From the NCBI GenBank assembly GCA_047600805.1, contig JASGKG010000001.1, forward strand, positions 248,001-312,000: 64,000 nt of DNA, in the 5' to 3' direction. The position numbers and the translations under genes are program-made. The notes beneath the pieces are model-generated. The model was not told the DNA's origin. It made no database searches and saw only the letters and a list, made by a program, of their open reading frames with translations. Below, piece after piece: positions 27,929-37,485 of this stretch. Source of the stretch: JADKHC01 sp047600805 (lineage in GTDB: Bacteria; Verrucomicrobiota; Verrucomicrobiia; Opitutales; Opitutaceae). Numbering within the stretch: the first letter of the stretch is position 1; each line of letters starts with the position of its first letter.

Positions 27929-28089
27929 AAAAGTTTCGGGTTAGCGTCTATATCGCCCCGATTTCAAGGGAACGACAAGTGCTAAACCGTCCAGTCATTT
28001 GCTTTAGCGCGCATTCCGGTGGATAAAATTTCATAGAAACCGCCGCTTGTCGCGGCTCTTGGCTCTCAATATCACACACGCATAATTTG

Positions 28090-29196
28090 ATGTCCGCTTT
28101 CATCCTTATCGCTCTCTCGGTTTGGGCTGGTCTTAACGGCTACGCGTTTTGGCGGGCAAGTATCGTTGCCTCGGTCTTGCGCGTTCCAATGTGGTGCTGG
28201 TGGAGCTTGGCCTTGTTTTGTTGGGTGAGCTTTCCCGCAAGCCGATGGTTGAGGTTGGGAATGCCCAGAGTCAGCGGGGCGCTCGAGGATTTTTCCAGCA
28301 TGTGGGTGGGCACTTTGTTTCTCGTGTGCTTTTGTTTGCTGGTGGCGGACCTGGCCACGCTGGGGGGCGTTTTGTGGAAAGTTCATCTTTTGAAGATTCG
28401 CGGAGCTGCGCTCGTCGTTGCGGTGGTGCTCACGGTGATTGCGCTAGTGCAAGGGCATCGCATGCCTGTCGTGCGCGAGGAATCTGTCGTTTTACCTGGT
28501 CTGCCGAGAGAACGCGATGGTCTCCGAGTGGTTTTCATGTCCGATTTGCACTTGGGCCGAACGATTGGAAAATCCTGGCTGCTGGCGCTAAAAGATCAGG
28601 TGAGTGCGCTGAAGCCGGACCTGATTGCGATTGGGGGCGACTTGATCGATCACGATGCTGAACGCGTGCAGCCGTTGGTGCAGGATCTGCAGAAATTCCA
28701 GGCGCCTTTGGGCGTATGGACGGTTTTGGGAAACCACGATGTGTACGCGGGGCCGCAGGAAAGCGCGGGAATCATGAAGGCCGCCGGTTATAAGCTTTTA
28801 CAGGATGATTCTGAATTGGCCGCGCCTGGGTTGAGGATTGCCGGTGTAGATGATCTCGGTTTTCGCGGTCGGTCCGGTTCGCCGGACGCGGCGGTTCGGC
28901 ATGCGTTGAGCGAAGTGCAACGGGGACAGGAGGGATGTATTTACATTTCCCATACGCCCGAGGCGATCCAGACAGCGAGTGATGCGGGTGCCGGGCTCAT
29001 GCTGTGCGGCCACACCCACGGCGGGCAGATCTGGCCCTTCAGTTACTTGGTCCAGCGGCGCTTTCCTACGATTGGCGGGCGTTATTTGTTCGGGGCGATG
29101 TCGCTGATCGTTTCGCGCGGCGCGGGCACGTGGGGACCCCGGATGCGTCTTTGGCGGCCTGGGGAAATCTATCTAATCACTTTGAGGGCGCCTTAG
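28090..29196 (+). CDS. Membrane-anchored metallophosphoesterase
   Basis: A protein of 368 residues with four hydrophobic segments in the first 125 residues and a calcineurin-like phosphoesterase domain behind them. All metal-binding blocks are present: VVFMSDLHLG, IAIGGDLIDHD, VLGNHDVYAG, YISHTPE and LCGHTHGGQIWP. This is the YkuE/YaeI-like arrangement, whose relatives may act on lipid or nucleotide phosphodiesters at the membrane. The ATG at 28090 follows an in-frame TTG and is the better start. No partner gene is near. Confidence 0.88.
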   Translation: MSAFILIALSVWAGLNGYAFWRASIVASVLRVPMWCWWSLALFCWVSFPASRWLRLGMPRVSGALEDFSSMWVGTLFLVCFCLLVADLATLGGVLWKVHLLKIRGAALVVAVVLTVIALVQGHRMPVVREESVVLPGLPRERDGLRVVFMSDLHLGRTIGKSWLLALKDQVSALKPDLIAIGGDLIDHDAERVQPLVQDLQKFQAPLGVWTVLGNHDVYAGPQESAGIMKAAGYKLLQDDSELAAPGLRIAGVDDLGFRGRSGSPDAAVRHALSEVQRGQEGCIYISHTPEAIQTASDAGAGLMLCGHTHGGQIWPFSYLVQRRFPTIGGRYLFGAMSLIVSRGAGTWGPRMRLWRPGEIYLITLRAP

Positions 29197-29235
29197 CTCG
29201 GCTCCGCATTCGGACGTTTGCCGGTACGGAGTAGT

Positions 29236-29562
29236 TCAGGCTTTTTTGACGAAACAGGCCTTGAGGGCCATCGGGCTCCCGTCGATTTTGCAGTCGATTT
29301 CGTGATCTCCGTCGACGAGCCGGATGTTTTTAACCTTGGTTCCGCCCTTCAGGACGCCTGAGCCGCCGCGTAATTTCAGATCCTTTATCAGCACCACTGA
29401 GTCGCCGTCGGTGAGGACGTTTCCATGAGCGTCTTTTACAACGCGTGCTGTTTCAGGCGCGGCCTCTTTGGGCCATTCGTGTCCACAGGTGACGCATTCC
29501 CAATGGTCGGGATGGCTGAGGACGTCGTCCATGGTGCAAGCTGGGCAGGTCGGATTCGACAT
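29236..29562 (-). CDS. PhnA/YjdM-type zinc-ribbon protein
   Basis: The 108-residue protein has an N-terminal zinc ribbon with two Cys pairs (CPACTMDD and CVTCGHEW) and the C-terminal SH3-like domain of the PhnA/YjdM family (DGDSVVLIKDLKLRGGSG, then GTKVKNIRLVDGDHEIDCKIDG). The name comes from the E. coli phosphonate region, but a role in phosphonate use is not established. It stands alone, ending convergently near the metallophosphoesterase gene. Confidence 0.93.
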   Translation of the reverse strand: MSNPTCPACTMDDVLSHPDHWECVTCGHEWPKEAAPETARVVKDAHGNVLTDGDSVVLIKDLKLRGGSGVLKGGTKVKNIRLVDGDHEIDCKIDGSPMALKACFVKKA

Positions 29563-29738
29563 GATGTGATAGGTGAATGATCTGCTTGGCGGGTTGAGTG
29601 GTGCTCAGCAAGCGCGGATTACGGACCGTCGAGCGAGCCGGCAAGTGCTTCGTCGCCTCAACGCCCATCGAAGCCGTAAGTGTCCCGCCGGGATTTGTGA
29701 AGCCCAAGTTTTGTTGGCCAAAATTTAGGTAGTTTTCG

Positions 29739-29752
29739 TTTCGGCGCCGAAA
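29739..29752. promoter_or_regulatory. Perfect 14-bp palindrome, candidate operator
   Basis: TTTCGGCGCCGAAA is a perfect dyad in the gap between the PhnA/YjdM gene and the HD-domain gene, just before the candidate structured RNA. Such uninterrupted dyads often bind dimeric regulators. No protein can be assigned. Confidence 0.4.
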
Positions 29753-29767
29753 AAGAACCGAGTTTAT

Positions 29768-29919
29768 CTTTCCGGCCATTCCATTTGGCGGGGGTAAGAC
29801 AATCTCTTTCCCTCGACATTACACAACCGAAGGGGAGTTCGGTCGCGCAACCAGTGATGCTGCGCGATATGTTTGGTTGCTGGTAGGGAACGCCCGCGGC
29901 TCCGGCCGCGGGCGTTTTT
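29768..29919 (+). ncRNA. Candidate structured RNA or leader with intrinsic terminator
   Basis: The 447-base gap between the PhnA/YjdM gene and the HD-domain gene contains a run of consecutive inverted repeats on the plus strand: ACCGAA/TTCGGT around GGGGAG (about 29828-29845), GCAACCA/TGGTTGC across about 20 bases (about 29848-29881) and a terminator stem. No plausible ORF with coding character fits, and no plus-strand gene lies upstream that would need the terminator. The left boundary is arbitrary. It could be a small RNA, or a riboswitch-like leader of the HD-domain gene, whose start is 91 bases after the terminator. No known riboswitch consensus was recognised. Confidence 0.5.
29889..29919 (+). 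terminator. Strong intrinsic terminator ending the candidate RNA
   Basis: An 11-bp perfect stem (AACGCCCGCGG with CCGCGGGCGTT) and six-base loop CTCCGG run into TTTTT. It lies upstream of the HD-domain gene and would stop transcription entering from the left. Confidence 0.9.
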
Positions 29920-30009
29920 CTGCTAAAAAGATGCGGTGTCGGGTGCGCCGGAACCTGCCTCGGTTGCGGTTTGTTGCGCTTTGCGGGTTTGTGCGAAACG
30001 TACCTTTCG

Positions 30010-30606
30010 ATGTCCACAATCTCTGCGCGGCTTCAACGGCAGTTCGAATTCCTGGTCGAAATCGACAAACTTAAAACGGTTGAGCGACAAAACATCATCA
30101 CAGGCGAAAGCGGGCGGCGGGAAAACAGCGCCGAGCACAGCTGGCACGTGGCGATGCTCGCGATAATTTTGTCGGAGTACTCAGACAAACCGATCGAAAT
30201 AGCTAAGGTGGTAAAGATGTTGTTGGTGCATGATTTGGTGGAAATCGATGCCGGGGATGTCTTCGTGCACAGGGCTGATGAGCAGCGTGCTCAACGAGAG
30301 CGTGAGGGGCAGGCCGCGAAACGTTTGTTCGCGATTTTACCGGAAGACCAAGCGGAAGATTTGATGGACTGCTGGCTCGAGTTCGAAGCCTGTGCCACTC
30401 CGGAAGCGAAATTTGCGAAGGCGCTCGATCGTGTTCAGCCTGTTTTGATGCATGGAGCGACGGATGCTGTCGCCTGGGAGCGGCATCGCACCACGAAGAA
30501 CCAAGTGATCGCTCAAACGAAAGGCGTTCGCGAGAACACGCCAGCTTTGTGGGAGAAAGTCCGCGGCGTAATCGACGCGGCCGCCGATAAAGGACGTTTG
30601 TGCTAA
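30010..30606 (+). CDS. HD-domain protein, YfbR/HDDC2-like 5'-deoxynucleotidase
   Basis: A protein of about 198 residues with an HD phosphohydrolase core: the first His in AEHSWHVAML, the HD pair in LLVHDLVEIDAGD and a later Asp in AKALDRVQPVL. This is the layout of YfbR/HDDC2 enzymes, which dephosphorylate deoxynucleoside monophosphates with a divalent metal. The ATG at 30010 starts MSTISARLQRQF; a longer frame from 29971 adds 13 residues without support. It follows the candidate leader RNA and terminator and converges on the GAF kinase gene. Confidence 0.85.
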   Translation: MSTISARLQRQFEFLVEIDKLKTVERQNIITGESGRRENSAEHSWHVAMLAIILSEYSDKPIEIAKVVKMLLVHDLVEIDAGDVFVHRADEQRAQREREGQAAKRLFAILPEDQAEDLMDCWLEFEACATPEAKFAKALDRVQPVLMHGATDAVAWERHRTTKNQVIAQTKGVRENTPALWEKVRGVIDAAADKGRLC

Positions 30607-30631
30607 CTACGCGAGCGGGGAGCGGCGGAAT

Positions 30632-32368
30632 TCAGGCTAACGGCAAGGTCAGGCGCATCGTGGTGCCTGTTGGGCTGGTCTCCAGGAGTTCGATGTCTCC
30701 GTGATGACTCAGGAGAATGCGCTTGGCGATGGCCAAGCCCAAGCCGGTGCCGTCGGGGCGGCCTGAAAGAAACGAATCAAAAATTTTCTCACGCAGCGCC
30801 TCTGGCACGCCGCGGCCCGTATCGCGAATGTCGATACAGACATTCCTTCCGAAGGCGGGGTCGCTGGGTTTGCAGGAAATCACGATCTCGCCGCCGTCGG
30901 GCATGGCCTGGGTGGAGTTGATGAGAAGGTTGAGCAAAACTTGTTGGATCTGGCCTTTGTTTACGTCGACGATGACGCCAGAAGCCGGTCGTTCGAAACG
31001 GAGGTTGATTTTACTCTGCGCGAGTTTCAGCCGGATGAGAATGATCGTGTCGTCGATCAAATCGACGATCTGCCAGCGCGAGTGCAGGCTGGAAGGTGCT
31101 TTGGCGAAGCTCAGCACGCGCGAGACGATGGCCTCAAGTTGATCGATTTTTTCGCTGATCACGCGGACGTCGGTCTTGCGCGGATCTTCCTCGGCAAAAT
31201 CGAGGCCGAGATTGAAATAAAGCAGCTTGATGACGGTGAGTGGATTTCGGATCTCGTGGGCGATCTCAGCCGCGAGCAGGCCGAGGGTCGTGAGCTGTTC
31301 GTTTTTCCGGAGTGATTCTTCGCTCTGGAAAACGCGCGAATAGAGCCGCGAATTCTGCAGCGTCACGGCGCCGAGGCTGGCTAGCGCGGCAAGGAGGCGG
31401 CGCTCGTCGTTGTTGAAGCGGTGTATGTGATCGGTGAATACGACCAACACGCCAAGCACTTCCTGCTCGTAGAGCATCGGAGTTGCCAGAACCGTCCGCA
31501 ACGCGGGGTCGCGCGGGAGATCGAGCAGATCGTGGAATTCCGGGCTCTGGATATTGGCGAATTCGAGCGCCTTCTTCGTATGAATGACACCAGAGACGAA
31601 ACAAGAATCGGCGGGAAGATCTTTGCCCAGCATATCGGCCGAGGTATTACTCAAAGCCGAGAGCCGGACTGTCTCGCCGGCCTGATCGAAGAGGTAAAGC
31701 CCACAGGCGCGACACTGCATGATTTGCCGCGTGTCGCGCGTCAACGAGCTGAAGAGCTCATGGGGTTCGACTTTTGCGACGAGGGACTGTCCGATCGCGA
31801 TCAAACTTTCGAACTGGCGAGCCTTGCCGCGCAGCTGACGAAGTTGCCACAGCCGCGACATGACGGCCGCGGTTTCCTGCGACGAGAGCGTTAGGAGTTG
31901 CAGATCGGTTTCGTTGAAGCCGCCGACGGTGTCGTGATCGAGGTTGATGACGCCGATCGTTTGCCCGCTTTCCTCGATGGGAACGGCCATTTCGCAACGC
32001 ACTTCGGGGCGGAGGGCGATGTAGCGCGGATCGTTTTTAACGTCGGTGACGAGTTGCGCGCGCCCGTGAAACGCCACCCAACCGGTGATGCCCTGGCCGA
32101 GCCTGAGGCCGACTTCATCGATGTCGGGCGGGAGGCCTTGTTGTACCTCGATCTCCAATTTGCCGGTATCGGGGTTTAGCAACGCGATTGAACCGCTCGT
32201 GGCTTGGAGGGACGCGATGGTTTCGGCGAGGATGGCAGTGAGCGCGGCGCGAGGATCCTCGGTGCGGCCCGCCAGAGAGCTGATCCGATACAGCAAAGGA
32301 AGTGCGCGCGGGTCGCTGGGGAGCGGGGCGGCGGTCGTCAACGGGTTTGCGTCAGGGCTGCTTTCCAC
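30632..32368 (-). CDS. Soluble sensor histidine kinase with two GAF domains
   Basis: The 578-residue protein has no membrane segment. Two GAF domains (about residues 25-180 and 190-345) are followed by a dimerisation/phosphoacceptor helix with His in AEIAHEIRNPLTVIK (near residue 370) and an ATPase domain with the N box LLNLLINSTQAMPDGG, G1 box DIRDTGRGV and G2 box GTGLGLAIAKR. It senses a cytoplasmic ligand or redox state. No response regulator is adjacent; the NtrC-type regulator at 44119 has its own nearby kinase. The gene follows glnD on the same strand after a 106-base gap. Confidence 0.93.
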   Translation of the reverse strand: MESSPDANPLTTAAPLPSDPRALPLLYRISSLAGRTEDPRAALTAILAETIASLQATSGSIALLNPDTGKLEIEVQQGLPPDIDEVGLRLGQGITGWVAFHGRAQLVTDVKNDPRYIALRPEVRCEMAVPIEESGQTIGVINLDHDTVGGFNETDLQLLTLSSQETAAVMSRLWQLRQLRGKARQFESLIAIGQSLVAKVEPHELFSSLTRDTRQIMQCRACGLYLFDQAGETVRLSALSNTSADMLGKDLPADSCFVSGVIHTKKALEFANIQSPEFHDLLDLPRDPALRTVLATPMLYEQEVLGVLVVFTDHIHRFNNDERRLLAALASLGAVTLQNSRLYSRVFQSEESLRKNEQLTTLGLLAAEIAHEIRNPLTVIKLLYFNLGLDFAEEDPRKTDVRVISEKIDQLEAIVSRVLSFAKAPSSLHSRWQIVDLIDDTIILIRLKLAQSKINLRFERPASGVIVDVNKGQIQQVLLNLLINSTQAMPDGGEIVISCKPSDPAFGRNVCIDIRDTGRGVPEALREKIFDSFLSGRPDGTGLGLAIAKRILLSHHGDIELLETSPTGTTMRLTLPLA

Positions 32369-32474
32369 AAGCCGGATATGTACGTAAAACGGCGCCGGAT
32401 CGAGGAATTCCTTGAAGCGACAACTCGGCGAAATCTACCGCACGACTGGTTAAGGGAGCTGCCGCGTCGTCAGT

Positions 32475-35279
32475 TCACTTCGCCGGCACGGCTTCCGGCT
32501 TTGTCTCGACGATCGCTTTCAGGGCGTCGCGCAAGGCGTGCAGGCGGCCGGTGTCTTCGGTTGGCTCGTGGTTGACGTTTTCGATGTAGAACGTGTCGAT
32601 CGCGATGCCGCGTTCGGTGCCGATGCGGGCAAAGGTGATATCGAAACCGTGGTCGTAGATGGCTTTGGCCAGCAAATAGAGCAGGCCGATCTGGTCGTTT
32701 GCCTGGATCTCAACGATGGTTCGCTGCATCGACAACTCGTGGTAGACTTCGACGACCGGGGGGAACGAACCGTGCATGGCCTCGCTCGGCGAAACATTTA
32801 CGCTGTAGCGGCTCGTGTACTTGTTGGCCTGAGCCATGATGTCAGGGTAAAGATCCTTGTTGGCGACAAGAGCCTGTTCGACCGTCTTGCCAAAAGTTTC
32901 CATTGCCGCCTGGTTCTGGACAACGCCGCGGTTTGGCTCTACGACGTGGAAGGTGTCGATGGCGATATGATCGGTACGGGAGATGACTTTTGCCCCGAGA
33001 ATATTCAGGCCGGCCACGCTGAAGGCGCCGGCGAGCTTGTAGAACAGCCCGGCGCGGTCCCAGGTGACAACATTGACGACTGTGAGGCTGCGGTTGAGGT
33101 CATCCTTCCAGTCGATGATCGGGCGGAGAGAGCCAACGGAGTCCGCCGAATTGATCGAGTGGAGCAATTTGTTGACCATCTGAATGTGCAGCGAGATTTC
33201 GCTGGTGTTGGCGTGAATGAAGTAGCGCTCCGGCAGCAAGTTGAAATGCGCGGTGATTTCGTCCGAGCTGATGCCGGGGATGGTCTTTGAAATCAGTTCC
33301 TGTTGCTTCATTTGCGTACGTTGGGAGTTTCGGGTTTCGGTCGCTTCTCCATGGATCAGGCGCTCGAGCGTAGTGCGGAAAAGGGTGGAGTGAAGTGTAT
33401 CTTTATAACTGTTCCAGAGCCCGGCCGACGTGCCCCGAGCGTCGCAAAACGTGTGGACGTAGAGATAGCGCAGTTTATCGGCGGAGTCCACCTGTTCAGC
33501 AAAAGCAATAGCGGTATTCGGATCATCTACGTCACGCCTCTGCCAAAAGCGTGCCATAATCAGATGATTCTTGATGATAAATGCGACAATTTCGCTGCTC
33601 GCTGGGTCGATTTGCAGGCGTTTGAGCAGCGGGGCGGCGATTTCCACCCCGAACTCGGCGTGTCCCTTGATACCTTTCGCTTTTCCAATGTCGTGAAGAA
33701 GCAGGATTAAATAGAGCAGAGTCGGGTCGGGTGTCTCGTGCAGGACCTCGCGGTACTTGAGACACATCGGCTCTGCCACGGCGAAAATTCGGTCGAGTTC
33801 TCGAATCGCATGCAGCGTGTGAATATCCGCGGTATAGCGGTGATAGAACTCGTGCTGAACGAGGCAGGTCAGCGCATCGAATTCGGGAATGTAGCGGCCG
33901 AGCACGCCCAGTTCGTGCATGAGCTCGAGAATCGGGTAAACCGCACCGGCCTCGCTCAAGATCGCCTTGAAGCTGGTATTTGCGTCGGCGGAATCTGTCA
34001 CCTGTTGGGTGATGAGCGGCAGCGATTCCCGGATGAGAGTCTGCAGATTGAAGTCGGGCTGCGCCTCCAGTTGCTGGCAGTGGCGGAACACACGGATGAG
34101 CCGGGCCGGATCCTCTTTGAAAACGTCCTCCTTTTCGGCGGTTAGCTCGCGACCGCGCAGCACAAAACCATCGAGGCGTTTGCTGCGTTGAAAACGATAC
34201 GCGCGCAGCACTTCGCGGAATGAGCCCCGCAAGCCTTCGGGGCGTTCCAGCGACAACGCCAAACGGCTTTCCAGCGTTTTCGACACGCGGTAGATTTTCT
34301 GCGCCGCGTGATAATAATCGTGCATGAACTGCTCGACGCGCTGGAGCGTGTTATTGGCTGTATAGCCGAGCCCGAGCGCGATACGCGGTTGTGCCTCGAG
34401 GTTCAGCGTGTCGGTTGGGTGTTTGGTACTAAAGTGCAGTTCGTTACGGACGCGTTGCAGGAAATCGTAGGCACGTTGGAAATCGCGAGCGTCGTTTCGC
34501 GAGAGATAGTTTTGCTCAGCGAGATCGTCGATCGACTTGATCCCGAGCTTCACGCGGGCCATCCAAAACGTGTTCTGGTAATCGCGCAGGCCGCCGACGC
34601 CGTTCTTGATGTCGGGTTCTTGGAGGAAAACCGTGTTGCCGTATTTGGAACGACGCGAAGCCTGATCCTCCAAGCGGGCGGAAATGTAGCCCCGAGGGTT
34701 TTCGGTACGGTAGAAGTTTTCGTACGCCTGGGCAAACGCGTTGAAGAGTTCCTGCGAACCGGCGATCGCGCGCGATTCCAGCAATGCTGTCTTCGACTGG
34801 ATCTCCTTGCGCGCCTCTGTAAAGACATCGTCGACCGTGCGGGTCGAATGGCCGACCTTCAGGCCGCAGTCCCACAGAATGTAGAGGATCTCGTTGATTA
34901 GGTGCTCCTGCAGTGGCTTGACGACCGGCAGTTTCACCTTCGAGGGAAAGAGAAACATGATGTCGATGTCGCTGAGAGGGCTGAGCTCGCCGCGACCATA
35001 ACCACCCAGTGCCACCAAGCAAACAGGAGCGGGCAGGGCACCGTTCTTTCGATTCCAAGCGCCGATGGCGTAATCGAAAAGATGGGCCAGCATCAAATCC
35101 ACCATGGCCGCACGCGATCTTGCCACGCTGAGGCCGGACTCACCGGATTCGTGCATGGCTTTGATGTGTGCGCCTTCGACTTGGAGGAATGTTTTGCACG
35201 CGGCCAGTCGTTGCGCGGTCGGAACTTCTCCAACGAAGTTGAGACGCTCGAGTGCGTGTTTCTGTAGACGACTGGTCAT
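32475..35279 (-). CDS. glnD: PII uridylyltransferase / uridylyl-removing enzyme
   Basis: At 934 residues this is the normal GlnD length and order. The nucleotidyltransferase motif GGYGRGELSPLSDIDIMFL lies near residue 95, the GlnD linker follows, the HD domain shows LLLHDIGKAKGIKGH near residue 530, and two ACT domains sit at the C-terminus (from about residues 735 and 845). It senses glutamine and adds or removes UMP on PII. No glnB, glnA or amtB is adjacent. A Leu-rich start at ATG 35279 fits homologues. Confidence 0.95.
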   Translation of the reverse strand: MTSRLQKHALERLNFVGEVPTAQRLAACKTFLQVEGAHIKAMHESGESGLSVARSRAAMVDLMLAHLFDYAIGAWNRKNGALPAPVCLVALGGYGRGELSPLSDIDIMFLFPSKVKLPVVKPLQEHLINEILYILWDCGLKVGHSTRTVDDVFTEARKEIQSKTALLESRAIAGSQELFNAFAQAYENFYRTENPRGYISARLEDQASRRSKYGNTVFLQEPDIKNGVGGLRDYQNTFWMARVKLGIKSIDDLAEQNYLSRNDARDFQRAYDFLQRVRNELHFSTKHPTDTLNLEAQPRIALGLGYTANNTLQRVEQFMHDYYHAAQKIYRVSKTLESRLALSLERPEGLRGSFREVLRAYRFQRSKRLDGFVLRGRELTAEKEDVFKEDPARLIRVFRHCQQLEAQPDFNLQTLIRESLPLITQQVTDSADANTSFKAILSEAGAVYPILELMHELGVLGRYIPEFDALTCLVQHEFYHRYTADIHTLHAIRELDRIFAVAEPMCLKYREVLHETPDPTLLYLILLLHDIGKAKGIKGHAEFGVEIAAPLLKRLQIDPASSEIVAFIIKNHLIMARFWQRRDVDDPNTAIAFAEQVDSADKLRYLYVHTFCDARGTSAGLWNSYKDTLHSTLFRTTLERLIHGEATETRNSQRTQMKQQELISKTIPGISSDEITAHFNLLPERYFIHANTSEISLHIQMVNKLLHSINSADSVGSLRPIIDWKDDLNRSLTVVNVVTWDRAGLFYKLAGAFSVAGLNILGAKVISRTDHIAIDTFHVVEPNRGVVQNQAAMETFGKTVEQALVANKDLYPDIMAQANKYTSRYSVNVSPSEAMHGSFPPVVEVYHELSMQRTIVEIQANDQIGLLYLLAKAIYDHGFDITFARIGTERGIAIDTFYIENVNHEPTEDTGRLHALRDALKAIVETKPEAVPAK

Positions 35280-35428
35280 GGATTTACGAAACTGTTAGGG
35301 AAAACAGAATTCTCCGCCTCGCAAAGCGTTAAATGCGAAAAGCGGCTGAAGTTCTTCTCCTGCAACAGCTGCAATCTTTCCCGCAGCTTCGGAGAAGCGG
35401 CCGCGAACTCGCGGATCAGGAGCACTGC

Positions 35429-36412
35429 TCAATTTTGTGCGACGACTTTCGTGCCCTCGAAATCGAAGCGGAAACGAATCTCCTGCAGCCCCTTTTCGCG
35501 CATCGCATGGCGCAGCTTCTTTTTGTCGCCAGCATAGAACATCAGGAAGCCGCCGCCGCCGGCGCCGATGAGTTTGCCGCCGAGAGCGCCGTTTTGCATG
35601 GCGAAGTCGTACCATTGATTGATCTGGTCGTTGCTCATGCCGACGGTGCGGGCTTTTTTGTGCTGCCAGTGGACGTCCATTAAGCGGGCGAACTCTTCCA
35701 AGTCGCCGCTTTCGAGTGCGTCCAGCGATTTATATCCGAGATCTTTTGTGAAATGCAGATTGTCCAGCATGGCCTGATCGCTCTTTTCGCTGCGGACCTT
35801 TTGATCCTTGAGAATGGTTGAGGCGCTCCGCGAATAGCCGGTGAAGAACAACAACAAATTGTCCTCAAGGTTGAAAAGCGTCTCCTCGGCGATTTTGCAG
35901 GGGCGGTATTCCACGCGTCCGTCCTTGTGGAACGTGAATGCCGTGATGCCACCGATCGCCGCGATGTATTGGTCCTGTTTGCCGATCGGCTCTCCCAAGC
36001 GGTCGATTTCGATTTCGCAGGCTTGTTCGGCCAATTGATTGGGACCAACGATGTTCTTTTTGTAAGTGTGCAACGCCTTCAGCAAGGCAGTCGTGAAACT
36101 GCCTGATGAGCCCAAGCCTGTGCCGGCTGGGATGTCGGCCATCGAGGTGATTTCAAGATTGGGGCGCTCGATTTTTACCGATGCCAGGGATTCGCGAATG
36201 ATCGGGTGCTGAATCTCCGCCAGCGAACTCACTTCCTCCAGCCGCGAATACTTGAGTAAAAATTTGTCGGTGAATCGCTGGTTGAGGATGATATAGACGT
36301 ACCGATCGATGGCGGCGGCCACGAGAAAGCCGCCATGTTCTCGATAATAGGAGGGAAGGTCGGTGCCGCCGCCGCCGAGCGAAATCCGAAGAGGGGAACG
36401 CGTGATCAGCAT
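35429..36412 (-). CDS. GHMP-family sugar kinase (HddA-like)
   Basis: A protein of 327 residues with GHMP kinase motifs: RSPLRISLGGGGTDLPSYY at the N-terminus, the ATP-binding loop AGTGLGSSGSFTTALL and the C-terminal KLIGAGGGGFLMFY. The N-terminal motif is closest to D-glycero-alpha-D-manno-heptose 7-phosphate kinases and related sugar-1-kinases. The ATG at 36412 places this motif at the expected distance; an upstream TTG at 36466 is unlikely. It could serve lipopolysaccharide or S-layer sugar nucleotide synthesis, or phosphorylate fucose-like sugars; no hddC or gmhA is near to decide. Confidence 0.85.
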   Translation of the reverse strand: MLITRSPLRISLGGGGTDLPSYYREHGGFLVAAAIDRYVYIILNQRFTDKFLLKYSRLEEVSSLAEIQHPIIRESLASVKIERPNLEITSMADIPAGTGLGSSGSFTTALLKALHTYKKNIVGPNQLAEQACEIEIDRLGEPIGKQDQYIAAIGGITAFTFHKDGRVEYRPCKIAEETLFNLEDNLLLFFTGYSRSASTILKDQKVRSEKSDQAMLDNLHFTKDLGYKSLDALESGDLEEFARLMDVHWQHKKARTVGMSNDQINQWYDFAMQNGALGGKLIGAGGGGFLMFYAGDKKKLRHAMREKGLQEIRFRFDFEGTKVVAQN

Positions 36413-36549
36413 GATGGAGTGAGGTCGAGCCGGACCAATAGCCAAAGGGTTTGCCGGGATTTTCAATGTTTTTGCGCAAATGATTTGGAAATCAGCCGAT
36501 CATTCCTTATCTGAGCTTCTCCAACTTCTTTTCCTACCCCGAAAAATTG

Positions 36550-37485
36550 ATGTCGTTTCGTTTATCCAGAACGCCAGCGATACTGCTCGTTTGCGCAGTG
36601 TTCGCCGTGTGCTTGTCCGGCTGCGGACGATCCAACCTAACACGTTGGACGATGATCAATGTCCAAGGCAGCCAAGGCCAGGCCGACTGTCACTTGCTCG
36701 AATTTCCAGGTGGCAAGCGCGTACTAATAGATGTTGCGGAAGGTTGGGACGCGAAAGGCGCTGCCGTCGCCTATTTCAAAACCAACAAAATTGATCACCT
36801 CGATCTGGTGATTCTGTCGCATTTTCATTGGGATCACTACGGCAAGCTGGTCGATTTGATCAGTTCAGGTGTGAAAGTGGATCGGGTGGCGCTCAATCTA
36901 CCGGCGTCGCGCGAAATCGCAGACGCGGAAAAACCTTGGGGATGCAATTGGGACGATGTTCAAGCCGTTCTTCGATTCCTGTCCGACCACAATATCCCGT
37001 ACTTTATACCGCGTATCGGTGAACGCCTGTTGAATATAAAGCGCGGTGAAACAGTCACGGCGCTGGACGTTGTTTGCCTCTACGACGGTGTGTGCACCCC
37101 GGTCGGAAAAACAGATATCAATGATACCAGCATCATCGTGCGGCTCACTCATGGTCCCACGAAAGTGCTCTTCACCGGCGACCTCAATCAACGGCTCGGT
37201 GGTTGGCTTGCGACGAGTGATTTCGATTTGAAATCAGACATTCTGAAAGTGCCACATCACGGAACAGAAGGACTCCCGCCCAACGAGTTCTTTGCGAAAG
37301 TGGATCCGAAAGTGGCAATGGTGCCCTCGCCGAAAGAACTGTGGTTTTCACTTCGCAGCAAACGTCCGCGCGAGTGGTTCGCCGAACGCAAGATCCCTGT
37401 CTACGTGAATGGTATCTGCGGAACGGTTAAAGTCGAAATGAACGACACCGGCTACACCGTCCTTCCGGAGCGGCCGTTGCCCTAA
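36550..37485 (+). CDS. MBL-fold lipoprotein, ComEC C-terminal-domain-like
   Basis: The 311-residue protein has a lipoprotein signal ending in the lipobox CLSGC near residue 24 and a metallo-beta-lactamase fold with the metal motif ILSHFHWDHYG, then VLFTGDLNQR and VPHHGTEGL. This set resembles the ComEC/Rec2 hydrolase domain, here as a stand-alone, lipid-anchored protein. Such proteins may degrade nucleic acid or cleave a phosphodiester at the envelope. The ATG at 36550 follows an in-frame TTG. It is divergent from the GHMP kinase gene. Confidence 0.85.
   Translation: MSFRLSRTPAILLVCAVFAVCLSGCGRSNLTRWTMINVQGSQGQADCHLLEFPGGKRVLIDVAEGWDAKGAAVAYFKTNKIDHLDLVILSHFHWDHYGKLVDLISSGVKVDRVALNLPASREIADAEKPWGCNWDDVQAVLRFLSDHNIPYFIPRIGERLLNIKRGETVTALDVVCLYDGVCTPVGKTDINDTSIIVRLTHGPTKVLFTGDLNQRLGGWLATSDFDLKSDILKVPHHGTEGLPPNEFFAKVDPKVAMVPSPKELWFSLRSKRPREWFAERKIPVYVNGICGTVKVEMNDTGYTVLPERPLP

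Noticed and set aside
29825..29866. tRNA-like TTCG loop followed by CAACCA in the gap before the HD-domain gene
   Set aside because: No acceptor stem, anticodon arm or D arm could be paired around it.
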